Source: JAJDTR01 sp965220415
Lineage (GTDB): Bacteria > Poribacteria > WGA-4E > JAJDTR01
NCBI GenBank assembly: GCA_965220415.1
Contig: OZ244829.1
Location: forward strand, 868,001-932,000
DNA: 64,000 nt
Reading direction: 5' to 3'
Numbering within the stretch: position 1 is the stretch's first letter; the number at the start of each line of letters is the position of its first letter. Below, piece after piece: positions 8,829 through 16,495 of the stretch. The notes under the pieces were generated by a model. It did not search any database. It was not told the DNA's origin and saw nothing but the letters and a program-made list of their open reading frames with translations. The position numbers were made by a program, and so were the translations under genes.

Positions 8829-9240
8829 TTTGCCCTCCTTGCAGTTAGAGTGATTTCGTGACCAACGATTTTACGGTACAGATTCAAGCAATTTACATGC
8901 CAAAACGTTATCACTACAAAACTCTTAATATCTCCTCGAAATCACGTTGAATCCAACACGACGCGAAACCTATTCTTACCTGTAGATAATACGCCGAACG
9001 AGAGGAAAAGTTCCAGACTATGACGACACACTCGAAATCGGCATGATTGTCTCACCTAGTATCAAATCTACAACATATGAATCAAGTTGAAGCTAAAATG
9101 AGACAATCGCAATGAGGGTAATTGGTGTGTTAGGACGTCGATGATTTATCGGCGGCATGGCGCTGTTAGAAACCGGATGCCCCCTAATTGATGCAGTTTC
9201 GGGCCTTCAATGCTCCATTCAGAAATCCGAGCGAGTTGAT
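8829..9240. other. Intergenic region, nothing recognised
   Basis: About 410 bp between the start of the unknown exported gene and the terminator of the OmpA-like gene. It must hold the promoter of the exported gene, but no convincing promoter, repeat or ORF was identified. Confidence 0.4.
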
Positions 9241-9282
9241 AAAAAAAGGGAAATTAGGAAGAGCAACACTTCCCAATTTCCC
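9241..9282 (-). terminator. Rho-independent terminator of the OmpA-like gene
   Basis: On the minus strand, a 14-bp nearly perfect stem (GGGAAATTGGGAAG / CTTCCTAATTTCCC; plus-strand 9248-9261 and 9269-9282), a 7-nt loop, then seven T residues (plus-strand A-run 9241-9247). It lies about 25 bp after the stop of the OmpA-like gene. Confidence 0.85.
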
Positions 9283-9307
9283 CCATATCGCGGTGAATCA
9301 AGTTGTA

Positions 9308-10180
9308 CTACATTCCAGCAGGCATAGTGCCGGGAGGATAGACAACCACATCAGCACGCCGATTTACAGCGCGTCCGTCCTTTGTATTCACATTCGCAAC
9401 CGGCATGGTATGACCGCGGGCAATGGTTTTTATGTCGTTGGTAACGCCACTCTCCTTAAGATAGTTTGCCACGGAATTAGCGCGTGCCTGAGAAAGATCC
9501 CAGTTACTACGATATTTTCCGCTCAGCACCGGGGTACCATCCGCATGGCCGGAAACGACAACCACAGCATACGGGTGCGCTTTTATCGTAGCCACCGCCT
9601 TATCAAGCATAGCCTTAGCTTCCGAACTCAAGCTGGTTTTTCCGCTAGCAAATTGGACCGTTGCCGCGCTCATCGCCTTGACAGCCATGGCGTCTTCCAA
9701 TTCCTTCTTTGCCGCCATGAGGTCATTTTTCAGATCGCTTACGCTTTGCGCGGTTGAACTTGCCTGTGCTTCCAAACTGCTGATGCTTTTACGCAGTTTG
9801 TCGTCCTCGGATTTCGCAAAACTCTGTGCGCTTTCGCCAGCAGCATTTACAGCCTGCATCAACTCATCTCGAATCTCGGCATCCCCGCTCGCCGCGAATT
9901 CTTCGGATCTCTTGATGGTGTCAGCATCTCCGAGTTGTGATGCGGCTATAGCATCATCCCGTGCATCCTCAATAGCTTGGCTTAAGTCTGCCTTCTGCTG
10001 TTCAAGTCCACCCTCCAACTTGGAAGCTCTACCATCCAGGTCAGCGAACGCTTTGTCATTAGACGCAACGTACTCGCTTTTCCAGCCCTCGAACTCTTCC
10101 GTACTGAGCTTACCGCATCCGCTCAGAATCGCCCCAAAAATGAAAACACTAACAACCACAACTACAGTCATGTTTCTCAT
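9308..10180 (-). CDS. OmpA/Pal-like peptidoglycan-binding lipoprotein
   Basis: 290 residues; ATG preceded by AGGAGGG. The signal peptide ends in the lipobox LSGC, with lipidation at Cys22. Residues about 30-165 are Ala/Glu/Lys/Asp-rich and predicted long coiled coil. Residues about 170-285 are an OmpA_C domain (VQFASGKTSLSSEA, VVVVSGHADGTPVLSG, NWDLSQARANSVANYL, ARGHTMPVANVNTKDGRAVN, NRRADVVVYP) that holds peptidoglycan non-covalently; the D and R of the domain (SQARA, NRRADV) are present. Likely an outer-membrane lipoprotein tethering the envelope, with the coiled coil as a spacer or trimerisation element. Single gene with its own terminator; no tol genes are adjacent, so it is not clearly the Pal of a tol-pal operon. 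Confidence 0.88.
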   Translation of the reverse strand: MRNMTVVVVVSVFIFGAILSGCGKLSTEEFEGWKSEYVASNDKAFADLDGRASKLEGGLEQQKADLSQAIEDARDDAIAASQLGDADTIKRSEEFAASGDAEIRDELMQAVNAAGESAQSFAKSEDDKLRKSISSLEAQASSTAQSVSDLKNDLMAAKKELEDAMAVKAMSAATVQFASGKTSLSSEAKAMLDKAVATIKAHPYAVVVVSGHADGTPVLSGKYRSNWDLSQARANSVANYLKESGVTNDIKTIARGHTMPVANVNTKDGRAVNRRADVVVYPPGTMPAGM

Positions 10181-10478
10181 GGTTCCCTCCTAAAAGATAA
10201 GGTTAAAATATATCTTGATAAACGTCCTGACACTCTATCTGTTTATACCTTTATTTTAGCACAGATTGCTAGTCCATACCACAAAAAGTGTAATATAGCC
10301 CGGCAAGTGACCAAGATTGCACCTTTGTTGGCTGAACAGGACTTTCATAGTCAATCACCACTTTGCCTTTAGCGTAACACACAATCAATGTCTCGTCAAT
10401 CAAAAAATACCGGGAGTTTCTCACAACGTCACGATTATTCCGCGAAAGAGTCGCTGAAATCAACAAGGAGTATTACGC

Positions 10479-11987
10479 TTATAACAACTTATGCCTTTCT
10501 TTATACTCATCTCCTCTCGATGTACTTAGGATGCCCCGCAGTGTTTGAATCAACTTGCCTTCCGCAAACCATTTACCGGCGACACGCCAAACGATGCTTG
10601 AGAACGTCGGATAGACATGGATCACGCTGCTTAACTTACGCAGCGGGATGCCTTCTTTCATGGCAAGGACAAACTCGTGGATGACCTCTCCCGCCGCCGG
10701 ACACACGAGATGGACACCAAGAATTTTGCCGGTCCATTTCGTTGCGATGACTTTGATGAAACCCTTGGTTTCTCCCTCCGCGACAGCACGATCGACATCG
10801 CGTAACTCAACGGCGAACACGTCGATGTCCCCATGTTTGTCTCGGGCTTCCGCTTCGGTCATTCCGCACCGAGCAACTTCCGGATCACAGAACGTAGTCC
10901 AAGGTACGACAGAATAATCTATTGCGTTAGAGCCGGGGAAGAAAATATTGCGAACAATTTGCGCCGCTTGAAACGCTGCAACATGGGTGAAGAGATAATG
11001 TCCAATCACATCACCGGCAGCAAAAATGTTACTTACCGTCGTCTGTAGTCTTTTATTTACGCATATCCCACTAGGCGCAACCTTGACGCCTATCTCATCT
11101 AGTCCCAAGTCCTCAGTATTGGGTTGTCGTCCGACCGCAACCAGAACCTGATCTACATCCAAACAGCAAGCCTCGCCGGCGATGTCAAGTTTGACCGAGT
11201 AGTGTCCCAAGCGCGCTTCATTATGACGGTCGCCATATCGTGGGCTCCGGTCATGATTGGTGACTTTGACCAGACGTGCCCCCGGAAGAATCGTGATGCC
11301 TTCCTCTCTGAGGTAGTTCAACATTCTTTCAGAGACTTCGGGTTCCTCTTTAGGCAAGATCCGATCGCTTTTTTGAACAATGATGACTTCTGTTCCGAGA
11401 CGATGAAATGCCTGTCCCAACTCGATTCCAATGGGTCCCGCGCCTACAACCATAAGTTTTGAGGGGAGTTTTTTCAAATCCCAGATGTTTTCGCTGTGAA
11501 GAAAACCGCCAGATGCAAATCCGGGAATCGCTGGAATTGCGGGACGCGATCCTGTCGCAATCACAAATTTTTTGCTTTGAAGTGTCCTTGGTTCCGCTTC
11601 TTCTCGATCCTCCACTAAAAATGTTTGTGCGGAATTAAATCGTCCATTGCCGAAGATGACATCCACGCCCATCTCACGGAACCGTTCAGGGTTGTCATGT
11701 TCCTTTTCGATGGCCTGCTGTGCCGAGGTGATATGTCCAATCACCCGTTCGAAATCTACCTCGGCGCCTGTCACTTTGATTCCGTATTTCCCTGCTTCCT
11801 TCACATAGTTGGCAACCTTTGCCGCTTTGAGGATCGCTTTCGATGGTACGCAGCCGGTCCACAAGCAATCCCCACCCAAGCGATGTTTCTCAACGAGAGC
11901 GGTTGATTTGCCCAATTTGGCGCTTGCAACCGCCAACACAAGCCCGGCACTCCCACCACCGATAATTGTTAAATCATACTGTTTCAT
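10479..11987 (-). CDS. FAD-dependent pyridine nucleotide-disulfide oxidoreductase (mercuric reductase/LPD-like)
   Basis: 502 residues. FAD-binding GGGSAGLVLAVASAKLG at the N-terminus, redox disulfide Cys41-Cys46 in GGDCLWTGCVPSKAIL, second Rossmann motif GAGPIGIELGQAFHRLG for NAD(P)H, FAD motif VSNIFAAGDVIGH, and a C-terminal dimerisation domain. The catalytic His-Glu pair of lipoamide dehydrogenase and glutathione reductase (HPTxxE) is replaced: the sequence reads IHVYPTFSS. There is no N-terminal mercury-binding domain, no lipoyl-enzyme genes nearby and no Cys pair at the C-terminus, so neither lipoamide nor Hg(II) is supported as substrate. It fits the broad class of mercuric-reductase-like proteins. 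Monocistronic, with repeat DNA downstream of its promoter side. Confidence 0.85.
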   Translation of the reverse strand: MKQYDLTIIGGGSAGLVLAVASAKLGKSTALVEKHRLGGDCLWTGCVPSKAILKAAKVANYVKEAGKYGIKVTGAEVDFERVIGHITSAQQAIEKEHDNPERFREMGVDVIFGNGRFNSAQTFLVEDREEAEPRTLQSKKFVIATGSRPAIPAIPGFASGGFLHSENIWDLKKLPSKLMVVGAGPIGIELGQAFHRLGTEVIIVQKSDRILPKEEPEVSERMLNYLREEGITILPGARLVKVTNHDRSPRYGDRHNEARLGHYSVKLDIAGEACCLDVDQVLVAVGRQPNTEDLGLDEIGVKVAPSGICVNKRLQTTVSNIFAAGDVIGHYLFTHVAAFQAAQIVRNIFFPGSNAIDYSVVPWTTFCDPEVARCGMTEAEARDKHGDIDVFAVELRDVDRAVAEGETKGFIKVIATKWTGKILGVHLVCPAAGEVIHEFVLAMKEGIPLRKLSSVIHVYPTFSSIVWRVAGKWFAEGKLIQTLRGILSTSRGDEYKERHKLL

Positions 11988-12043
11988 AAATTGTAACTTT
12001 TCACACGTCTTAGTGGTTTATTTTTTTAAGTAAACATGGTTAA

Positions 12044-12221
12044 GATCTTGTTTGAATAATAGGTGCCAATGCCATTTTTTGCCATATTAGGAGAAGTTAT
12101 TCATGTTTCTACCGTGACTTGTTGCACCTGTGGGATCTCTATGGGAGCTCTATCGCCTTCGTTATTCACTCAGTTGATCGCTCACTATTCATTCGCTTGA
12201 TTGCTCCTTACAAACTGTACT
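12044..12221. repeat. Dispersed repeat (copy 1 of a ~95-bp unit) plus short TCTATCGC/TTGATC units
   Basis: 12044-12140 aligns along its length with 15895-15990: both start AGATCT, then TGAATAAT.GGTG.CAA.GC.ATTTTT and end CCTGTGGGATC. It is followed by short repeats of the type TATTCACTCAGTTGATCGC. No gene in this gap. Confidence 0.6.
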
Positions 12222-12234
12222 CTTCAAACAGGAT

Positions 12235-12693
12235 CTAAGTGTTGTCTGTAATTCCTAGATTATCTGCTGCCTTATCTATCCACTCTCGAAAGTCTTCATG
12301 TGAACACTGTTTCCGCGCATCCTCGTATGGAAGCCACTTCGATTCGACGAATCCCTCTTCACCCTTGATAGAAAGACGGGACTCGTAGGGTGTTTCCATC
12401 AGATACCAACTGACTACTTTCCTGTGTTGAATTTCGTGCTCCTCACGATACTGAAACGTCTGCTTACCCAAACACGTAATAAGCCGAAGTTCTTCAAGGC
12501 CGGTTTCTTCCCTCACCTCGCGAATCGCTGCTTGCTCGGAGGTTTCGCCTTTTTCAATGTGTCCCTTAGGCATGACCCATTGGACCTCGCCGGTCGTCCG
12601 TATCTGTTTTAACAGCAAGAATTCGACGCAATCTTTGTTCAGGTGTACGACAATCCCGCCGGCACATCTGTGCTGAGTTTTGGCATTATCCAA
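12235..12693 (-). CDS. NUDIX hydrolase
   Basis: 152 residues from a TTG start with an AAGGA site 9 nt upstream. The Nudix box is complete: the segment from GHIEKGETSEQAA through REVREETGLEEL matches GX5EX7REUXEEXGU, which binds Mg2+ and cleaves a nucleoside diphosphate linked to another moiety. The N-terminus (CAGGIVVHLNKDCVEFLLLK) and the WVMPKGHIEKGE run resemble the Ap4A-hydrolase/ADP-ribose group, where bacterial members clear diadenosine polyphosphates or act as house-cleaning enzymes. Substrate cannot be fixed from sequence. Isolated gene next to MITE copy 1. Confidence 0.9.
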   Translation of the reverse strand: MDNAKTQHRCAGGIVVHLNKDCVEFLLLKQIRTTGEVQWVMPKGHIEKGETSEQAAIREVREETGLEELRLITCLGKQTFQYREEHEIQHRKVVSWYLMETPYESRLSIKGEEGFVESKWLPYEDARKQCSHEDFREWIDKAADNLGITDNT

Positions 12694-12787
12694 ATTCCGG
12701 GATCCTTTCTTATGCTGTCATCATGACCGGTTGGAGGGGAGAATGAACTCGGCTCCCGGACTGCCGTCCTAAAATAATCTCGCCGCA

Positions 12788-13202
12788 GTAAGTTGCTCAA
12801 GGGAAACACATCTATACTTTGCGTTGGGTATTATTGTGCCTCCTTTTCCAGTGATAATTGTTTCTAATGGGACTTACGTAGTACCATTAGGTCGGGAATC
12901 GGAGTTCCCTCGTACAAGGGTCGCGACCTGGAGATCGCTCCTACAAAAGACGCAATTTTTGACAGCGCGCAGTATAGTTAGGAGGTCTCATAGTGGAAGA
13001 ATGTACGATTAATGTTGGGTTTCACTCAAATTTTGGTACATTCCGGCAAATTCCGCACTCGAAAACTTATCTAGGATCAGCGATTATTAACGGAATCTCG
13101 TTCAACCCAACCTACGACCCCTAAGAAAATTATGACAGACTTAGCCGGAGGCTCATCTTTGTCGAGTGGAAAATTTATATGCGTTTCCCCTGGTAAGTTG
13201 CT
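12788..13202. mobile_element. MITE-like element, copy 1, with 10-bp target-site duplication
   Basis: The element spans 12798-13192 (395 bp). Its ends are inverted: the left end reads CAAGGGAAACACATCTATA and the right end, reverse-complemented, CAGGGGAAACGCATATAA. It is flanked by a perfect 10-bp direct repeat GTAAGTTGCT (12788-12797 and 13193-13202). It contains no ORF of note, so it is non-autonomous. The left half holds a ~164-bp unit (12813-12976) bounded by TATACTTTGCG and an inverted ...CGCGCAGTATA; the right half has a GTTGGGTT ... AACCCAAC inverted pair. A related element lies at 25980-26356. Confidence 0.75.
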
Positions 13203-13211
13203 TTTTTTCGG

Positions 13212-13241
13212 TTGACAGGCGGTGATAGGTTTAGGTATGAT
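13212..13241 (+). promoter_or_regulatory. Sigma70-type promoter of the small lipoprotein gene
   Basis: TTGACA at 13212-13217, an 18-bp spacer, TATGAT at 13236-13241. The predicted transcript start is about 30 bp before the ATG at 13280. The promoter begins only 10 bp after MITE copy 1. Confidence 0.7.
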
Positions 13242-13279
13242 TAGTACGATACTACGCTAGAAACTTGAGGAGAAACACA

Positions 13280-13744
13280 ATGAACAAGGCGGTTGTTTGG
13301 ACGATCGGTCTAGTCCTGCTCTGGGGCATAGTAATTTTCAGTGGGTGTGATGAAGCAGGTTCCGGAGGGAGCGGATCTAGTGATGTTTTCAGAGGTGAGC
13401 CTGCAATCCTAGACTCGGCTTTGACAATTTCGGTGATTGACGATCGCCCCGATGGAATCACGGATGTCTTCTTTTCCGATACGAGCGACAGGATTTTCTT
13501 GTGGATCTACTGGACGAATGTCGAGGGCCGTCATGTAGTCGATGTTAGTTGGTTTTCTCCGGACAGGGCTTTGGACGATCCTCCTTTCCGAGAGGAGCGT
13601 GAGACGTTTTCCTCCGCGACCGGCGAACAGATTACATGGTTCTATATAGAACGCCCAGCCAACGGATTCCCGAAAGGCGAATGGATTGTTGAAATTGACG
13701 TAGACGAACTATTTGAGCGTAGTCACCTGTTTCTTGTGGAGTAA
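13280..13744 (+). CDS. Small lipoprotein of unknown function
   Basis: 154 residues from the ATG at 13280, chosen over a TTG at 13265 because GAGGAG (13267-13272) sits at the right distance. The signal peptide ends in a good lipobox (IVIFSGC), followed by a Gly/Ser-rich linker (DEAGSGGSGSSD). The mature part looks beta-rich, with alternating acidic and aromatic residues (VFFSDTSDRIFLWIYWTNV, GEWIVEIDVDELFE), compatible with an Ig-like or jelly-roll domain. Family not recognised. Single gene with its own promoter; converges on purC. Confidence 0.65.
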   Translation: MNKAVVWTIGLVLLWGIVIFSGCDEAGSGGSGSSDVFRGEPAILDSALTISVIDDRPDGITDVFFSDTSDRIFLWIYWTNVEGRHVVDVSWFSPDRALDDPPFREERETFSSATGEQITWFYIERPANGFPKGEWIVEIDVDELFERSHLFLVE

Positions 13745-13807
13745 GTCTCGATTCGCACACCATACTGCTTAATCCCACGCAATCCTGTCATCCTCCCGTC
13801 TCGCTGT

Positions 13808-14704
13808 CTAAGTCAATTCCCGCCCCACAATCAATCGGTAAGCCTCCAAGTATTTCTCGCTAGTACGGTTTATTACGTCCTCTGGTAAGTGGGGAGTGGG
13901 CGGCTGTTTGTTCCAACCAACTTCAGAGAGGTAATCTCGCACGAACTGTTTGTCAAAACTACTTTGTGACTTGCCCGGTTCGTATTCGTCCTTTGGCCAG
14001 AATCGGGAGGAGTCGGGTGTAAACACCTCGTCGATGAGAATCAAGTTGTCATCAAGCAGTCCAAACTCAAACTTCGTATCGCAAAGGATTATCCCAACCT
14101 TCTCCGCGTGTTGGCTTGCGGCTTCGAAAAGTGCGAAACTTGCCGCCATGATTCGCTTTGACAGATCTTTTCCGATTAACTCCTCCATCCGCGCGATCGA
14201 GATGTTCTCGTCATGTTCTCCCTGTTCCGCTTTCGTGGCAGGCGTAAAGATGAGTTGAGGCAATCGATCGGATTCACGCAAACCTTCTGGCAATTTCTCG
14301 CCGCAAACCGTGCCATCTACCTTGTATTCCGACCACGCTGATCCGGTGATGTATCCCCGTACCACACATTCGATGTCAATTCTATCAGCTTTGCGCACCA
14401 ACATCGATCTACCCTCGATCACGTCAGCATGCGGTTTCAATACGTCAGGATACGCCCCGACATCTGTAGTAATCAGGTGGTTGTCCACGATTGAATTCGT
14501 GTAATCGAACCAAAACTCTGACAATGCGGTCAGAACGTCCCCTTTAAACGGGATGCCATCCGGGAGGACGTAATCAAACGCCGAAATCCGATCTGTTGAA
14601 ATCATCAGAAGTTTGTCATCAAGATCGTAGAGATCCCGCACTTTTCCTCTGTTAAAAAGCGGTACGCCGGTCAGGTTTGTTTCTGTAACGACACTTTGTG
14701 TCAT
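13808..14704 (-). CDS. purC: Phosphoribosylaminoimidazole-succinocarboxamide synthase
   Basis: 298 residues; ATG preceded by GGAGG. Catalyses ATP-dependent ligation of aspartate to CAIR giving SAICAR in de novo purine synthesis. Family motifs are present in order: LFNRGKVRDLYDL near the N-terminus (nucleotide loop), STDRISAFDYVLPDGIPFKG, the signature ECVVRGYITGSAWSEYK, DTKFEFGLLDDNLILIDEV (metal/substrate acidic residues) and a C-terminal DRFW-like DSSRFW. The length is that of the longer eukaryote/archaea-like type rather than the ~240-residue E. coli type. 59 bp downstream of mqnC, likely co-transcribed; no other pur gene is in the window. Confidence 0.95.
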   Translation of the reverse strand: MTQSVVTETNLTGVPLFNRGKVRDLYDLDDKLLMISTDRISAFDYVLPDGIPFKGDVLTALSEFWFDYTNSIVDNHLITTDVGAYPDVLKPHADVIEGRSMLVRKADRIDIECVVRGYITGSAWSEYKVDGTVCGEKLPEGLRESDRLPQLIFTPATKAEQGEHDENISIARMEELIGKDLSKRIMAASFALFEAASQHAEKVGIILCDTKFEFGLLDDNLILIDEVFTPDSSRFWPKDEYEPGKSQSSFDKQFVRDYLSEVGWNKQPPTPHLPEDVINRTSEKYLEAYRLIVGRELT

Positions 14705-14763
14705 AGGTCCTCCAAATATGGTTTACTGTGCAAAGTCCCGATTTTTAATTTTGCCTTTTTACT

Positions 14764-15831
14764 TCAATCAAGCAACTCATAAAAGAAGTTTCGCCGCTTC
14801 GGCATCAATCCCAACTCGGTAATCGTCCGTTCGATCTCCTCAATGGGCATGCAGTAGACAGTTCCCGCCTTACTCACGACATTCTCTTCGATCATCGTTC
14901 CTCCCATGTCGTTTGCGCCAAACTTAAGCGACAACTGACCGATTTTAGGTCCCTGAGTCACCCATGAAGATTGAAAGTTGTCAAAGTTGTCAAGCATGAG
15001 CCTAGATATCGCCAATGTTTTGAGATACTCGAAACTGCCAGCCGGTGGGATATAATCCATTCGAGTGTTGTTGGGTTGGAGCGACCAGCAGATGAACGCA
15101 GTGAAGCCTCCGGTTTCGTCCTGTAACTCACGGAGGCGAATAAGATGTTCCACGCGTTCCCCGTCACTCTCAACGTGCCCGTACATCATGGTCGCACTTG
15201 ACTTTAAGCCTACATAATGCCCTTGCCGCATGACTTCCAGCCATTCATCCGCCGTGCACTTCTTGGGACTGATTTCATCTCGAGCGTGATCGGTAAGAAT
15301 TTCCGCGCCTCCGCCGGGTATCGAATCCAGTCCCGCATCCCGCAGTCGCGTCAATGTTTCCTTAAGGCTGAGTCGGTTGATTTTTGCGAACCAATCAAGT
15401 TCCGGGGGCGAGAATCCATGAATGTGAATTTCATAGTTTTCCTTAATCCAGCGAAGAAGGTCTTCGTACCAATCGAGTTTCAGCTTGGGATGCAATCCAC
15501 CTTGCATGAGGATGAGCACGCCACCCAAGTCGATGGTCTCTTGAATCTTCTGCCCCAACTCCTCTCGTTCCATGACATAAGCATCAGGGTCACTCTTATG
15601 CCGATAGAAGGCGCAGAAATCGCAATCCACATAGCACCAGTTTGTGTAGTTAATGTTGCGATCAACCACATAAGTAATCACGCCGTCCGGGTGTTTGCGT
15701 TGGCGAATAACGTCAGCCGCGCTTCCTATGGAGATTAGGTCGGTACTCTTGAAGAGGGTTAGACCATCGTCGAAGTCTAAGCGCTCGCCGGCTAACGCTT
15801 TCTCCAGAATGGATTGAATCGTTGCGTCCAT
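14764..15831 (-). CDS. mqnC: Cyclic dehypoxanthinyl futalosine synthase (radical SAM, menaquinone synthesis)
   Basis: 355 residues. Radical-SAM [4Fe-4S] cluster cysteines are Cys66, Cys70 and Cys73 in NWCYVDCDFCAFYR (CxxxCxxC). The MqnC-type context NINYTNWCYVDCDFCAFYR, LMQGGLHPKLKLDWYEDLL and HGFSPPE is typical. Converts dehypoxanthinyl futalosine to its cyclic form in the futalosine route to menaquinone. MqnC and MqnE share the fold; length, the N-terminal VTYVVDRNINYTN-like segment and overall pattern favour MqnC. Other mqn genes are absent here, so the pathway is scattered. Upstream of purC. The start at 15831 lacks a strong ribosome site. Confidence 0.9.
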   Translation of the reverse strand: MDATIQSILEKALAGERLDFDDGLTLFKSTDLISIGSAADVIRQRKHPDGVITYVVDRNINYTNWCYVDCDFCAFYRHKSDPDAYVMEREELGQKIQETIDLGGVLILMQGGLHPKLKLDWYEDLLRWIKENYEIHIHGFSPPELDWFAKINRLSLKETLTRLRDAGLDSIPGGGAEILTDHARDEISPKKCTADEWLEVMRQGHYVGLKSSATMMYGHVESDGERVEHLIRLRELQDETGGFTAFICWSLQPNNTRMDYIPPAGSFEYLKTLAISRLMLDNFDNFQSSWVTQGPKIGQLSLKFGANDMGGTMIEENVVSKAGTVYCMPIEEIERTITELGLMPKRRNFFYELLD

Positions 15832-15894
15832 AATCGGCAGATTCCCTGATTTGTATCAATTCTTGAATGTATCTGATTCTTATGATGAGTCGTT

Positions 15895-16114
15895 AGATCT
15901 GATTGAATAATCGGTGGCAAAGCGATTTTTGGTCATTTGTAGAAAGTTTTTTCATGTATTCTTTGCGGGGTGCTATCGACCTGTGGGATCCCTATCGCGC
16001 TCCTTGTTCAGTCGCTTGATCCCCGCTAGGGTTTGCAAAAACTTGGCGGAATCCCTATTGCAATCGCTATACGTTCTTTTGATCCGTAATAAGAAATGGT
16101 GGGCAGTGCCCACC
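15895..16114. repeat. Dispersed repeats: copy 2 of the ~95-bp unit, TCTATCGC/TTGATCC unit, GTGGGCA palindrome
   Basis: 15895-15990 matches 12044-12140 with gaps. 15984-16024 is a short repeat GGGATCCCTATCGCGCTCC...GTCGCTTGATCC. 16098-16114 is the palindrome GGTGGGCAGTGCCCACC followed by CTA, repeated exactly at 56932-56948. No gene is supported in this ~370-bp gap between mqnC and the one-carbon operon. Confidence 0.6.
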
Positions 16115-16207
16115 CTACAAATGTACAAAGTCGAGTTTTGCCTGCTCGCTGAATGGGATTCTGAGCGGCTTTGATATGCCTGTGGTTTGCTAGCTCCTCG
16201 TTATTGT

Positions 16208-16489
16208 TCACGATAAACCGGCTTTGTGAGGACTGCTGTCGTATTCCGATTCAAGGTCCTTGACCAATTCTTGCAAAACGTCGCGGGCATCACCCGGGCG
16301 TTGGCGTTTTTCTGTCCATTGCCATTGGTCGAGATATTCGTCGGTTCCGGTCAAGCCCTCCTTCATAGCGGTTCGATCGATGTCGGTCTGAAATCGATCG
16401 GGCATGGGCTGAGAAATCGGCTTTTTCCCTTCAAAGGCTCTAACTTGAGCCGGAATATGCTTCCAGTACAGTATCTGATACGTCGCCAT
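16208..16489 (-). CDS. Small 'virulence factor'-domain protein of the one-carbon operon
   Basis: 93 residues with the pattern ATYQILYWKHIPAQVRAF...W.EKRQRPGDARDVLQELVKDLE, matching from memory the short domain named Virulence_fact in Pfam. That name is historical; in many genomes the protein sits beside methylene-THF reductase and corrinoid methyltransferase genes. Here it starts 6 bp after the methyltransferase stop codon, so it is translated from the same message. It has no signal peptide or catalytic motif I can see, and is Trp/Lys/Arg-rich. A small accessory subunit of the neighbouring folate enzymes is the best guess. Confidence 0.7.
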   Translation of the reverse strand: MATYQILYWKHIPAQVRAFEGKKPISQPMPDRFQTDIDRTAMKEGLTGTDEYLDQWQWTEKRQRPGDARDVLQELVKDLESEYDSSPHKAGLS

Positions 16490-16495
16490 CGGCAG

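Noticed and set aside
10269..10466. 65-codon minus-strand frame between the OmpA-like and oxidoreductase genes
   Set aside because: No ribosome site, no recognisable domain, composition like intergenic DNA.
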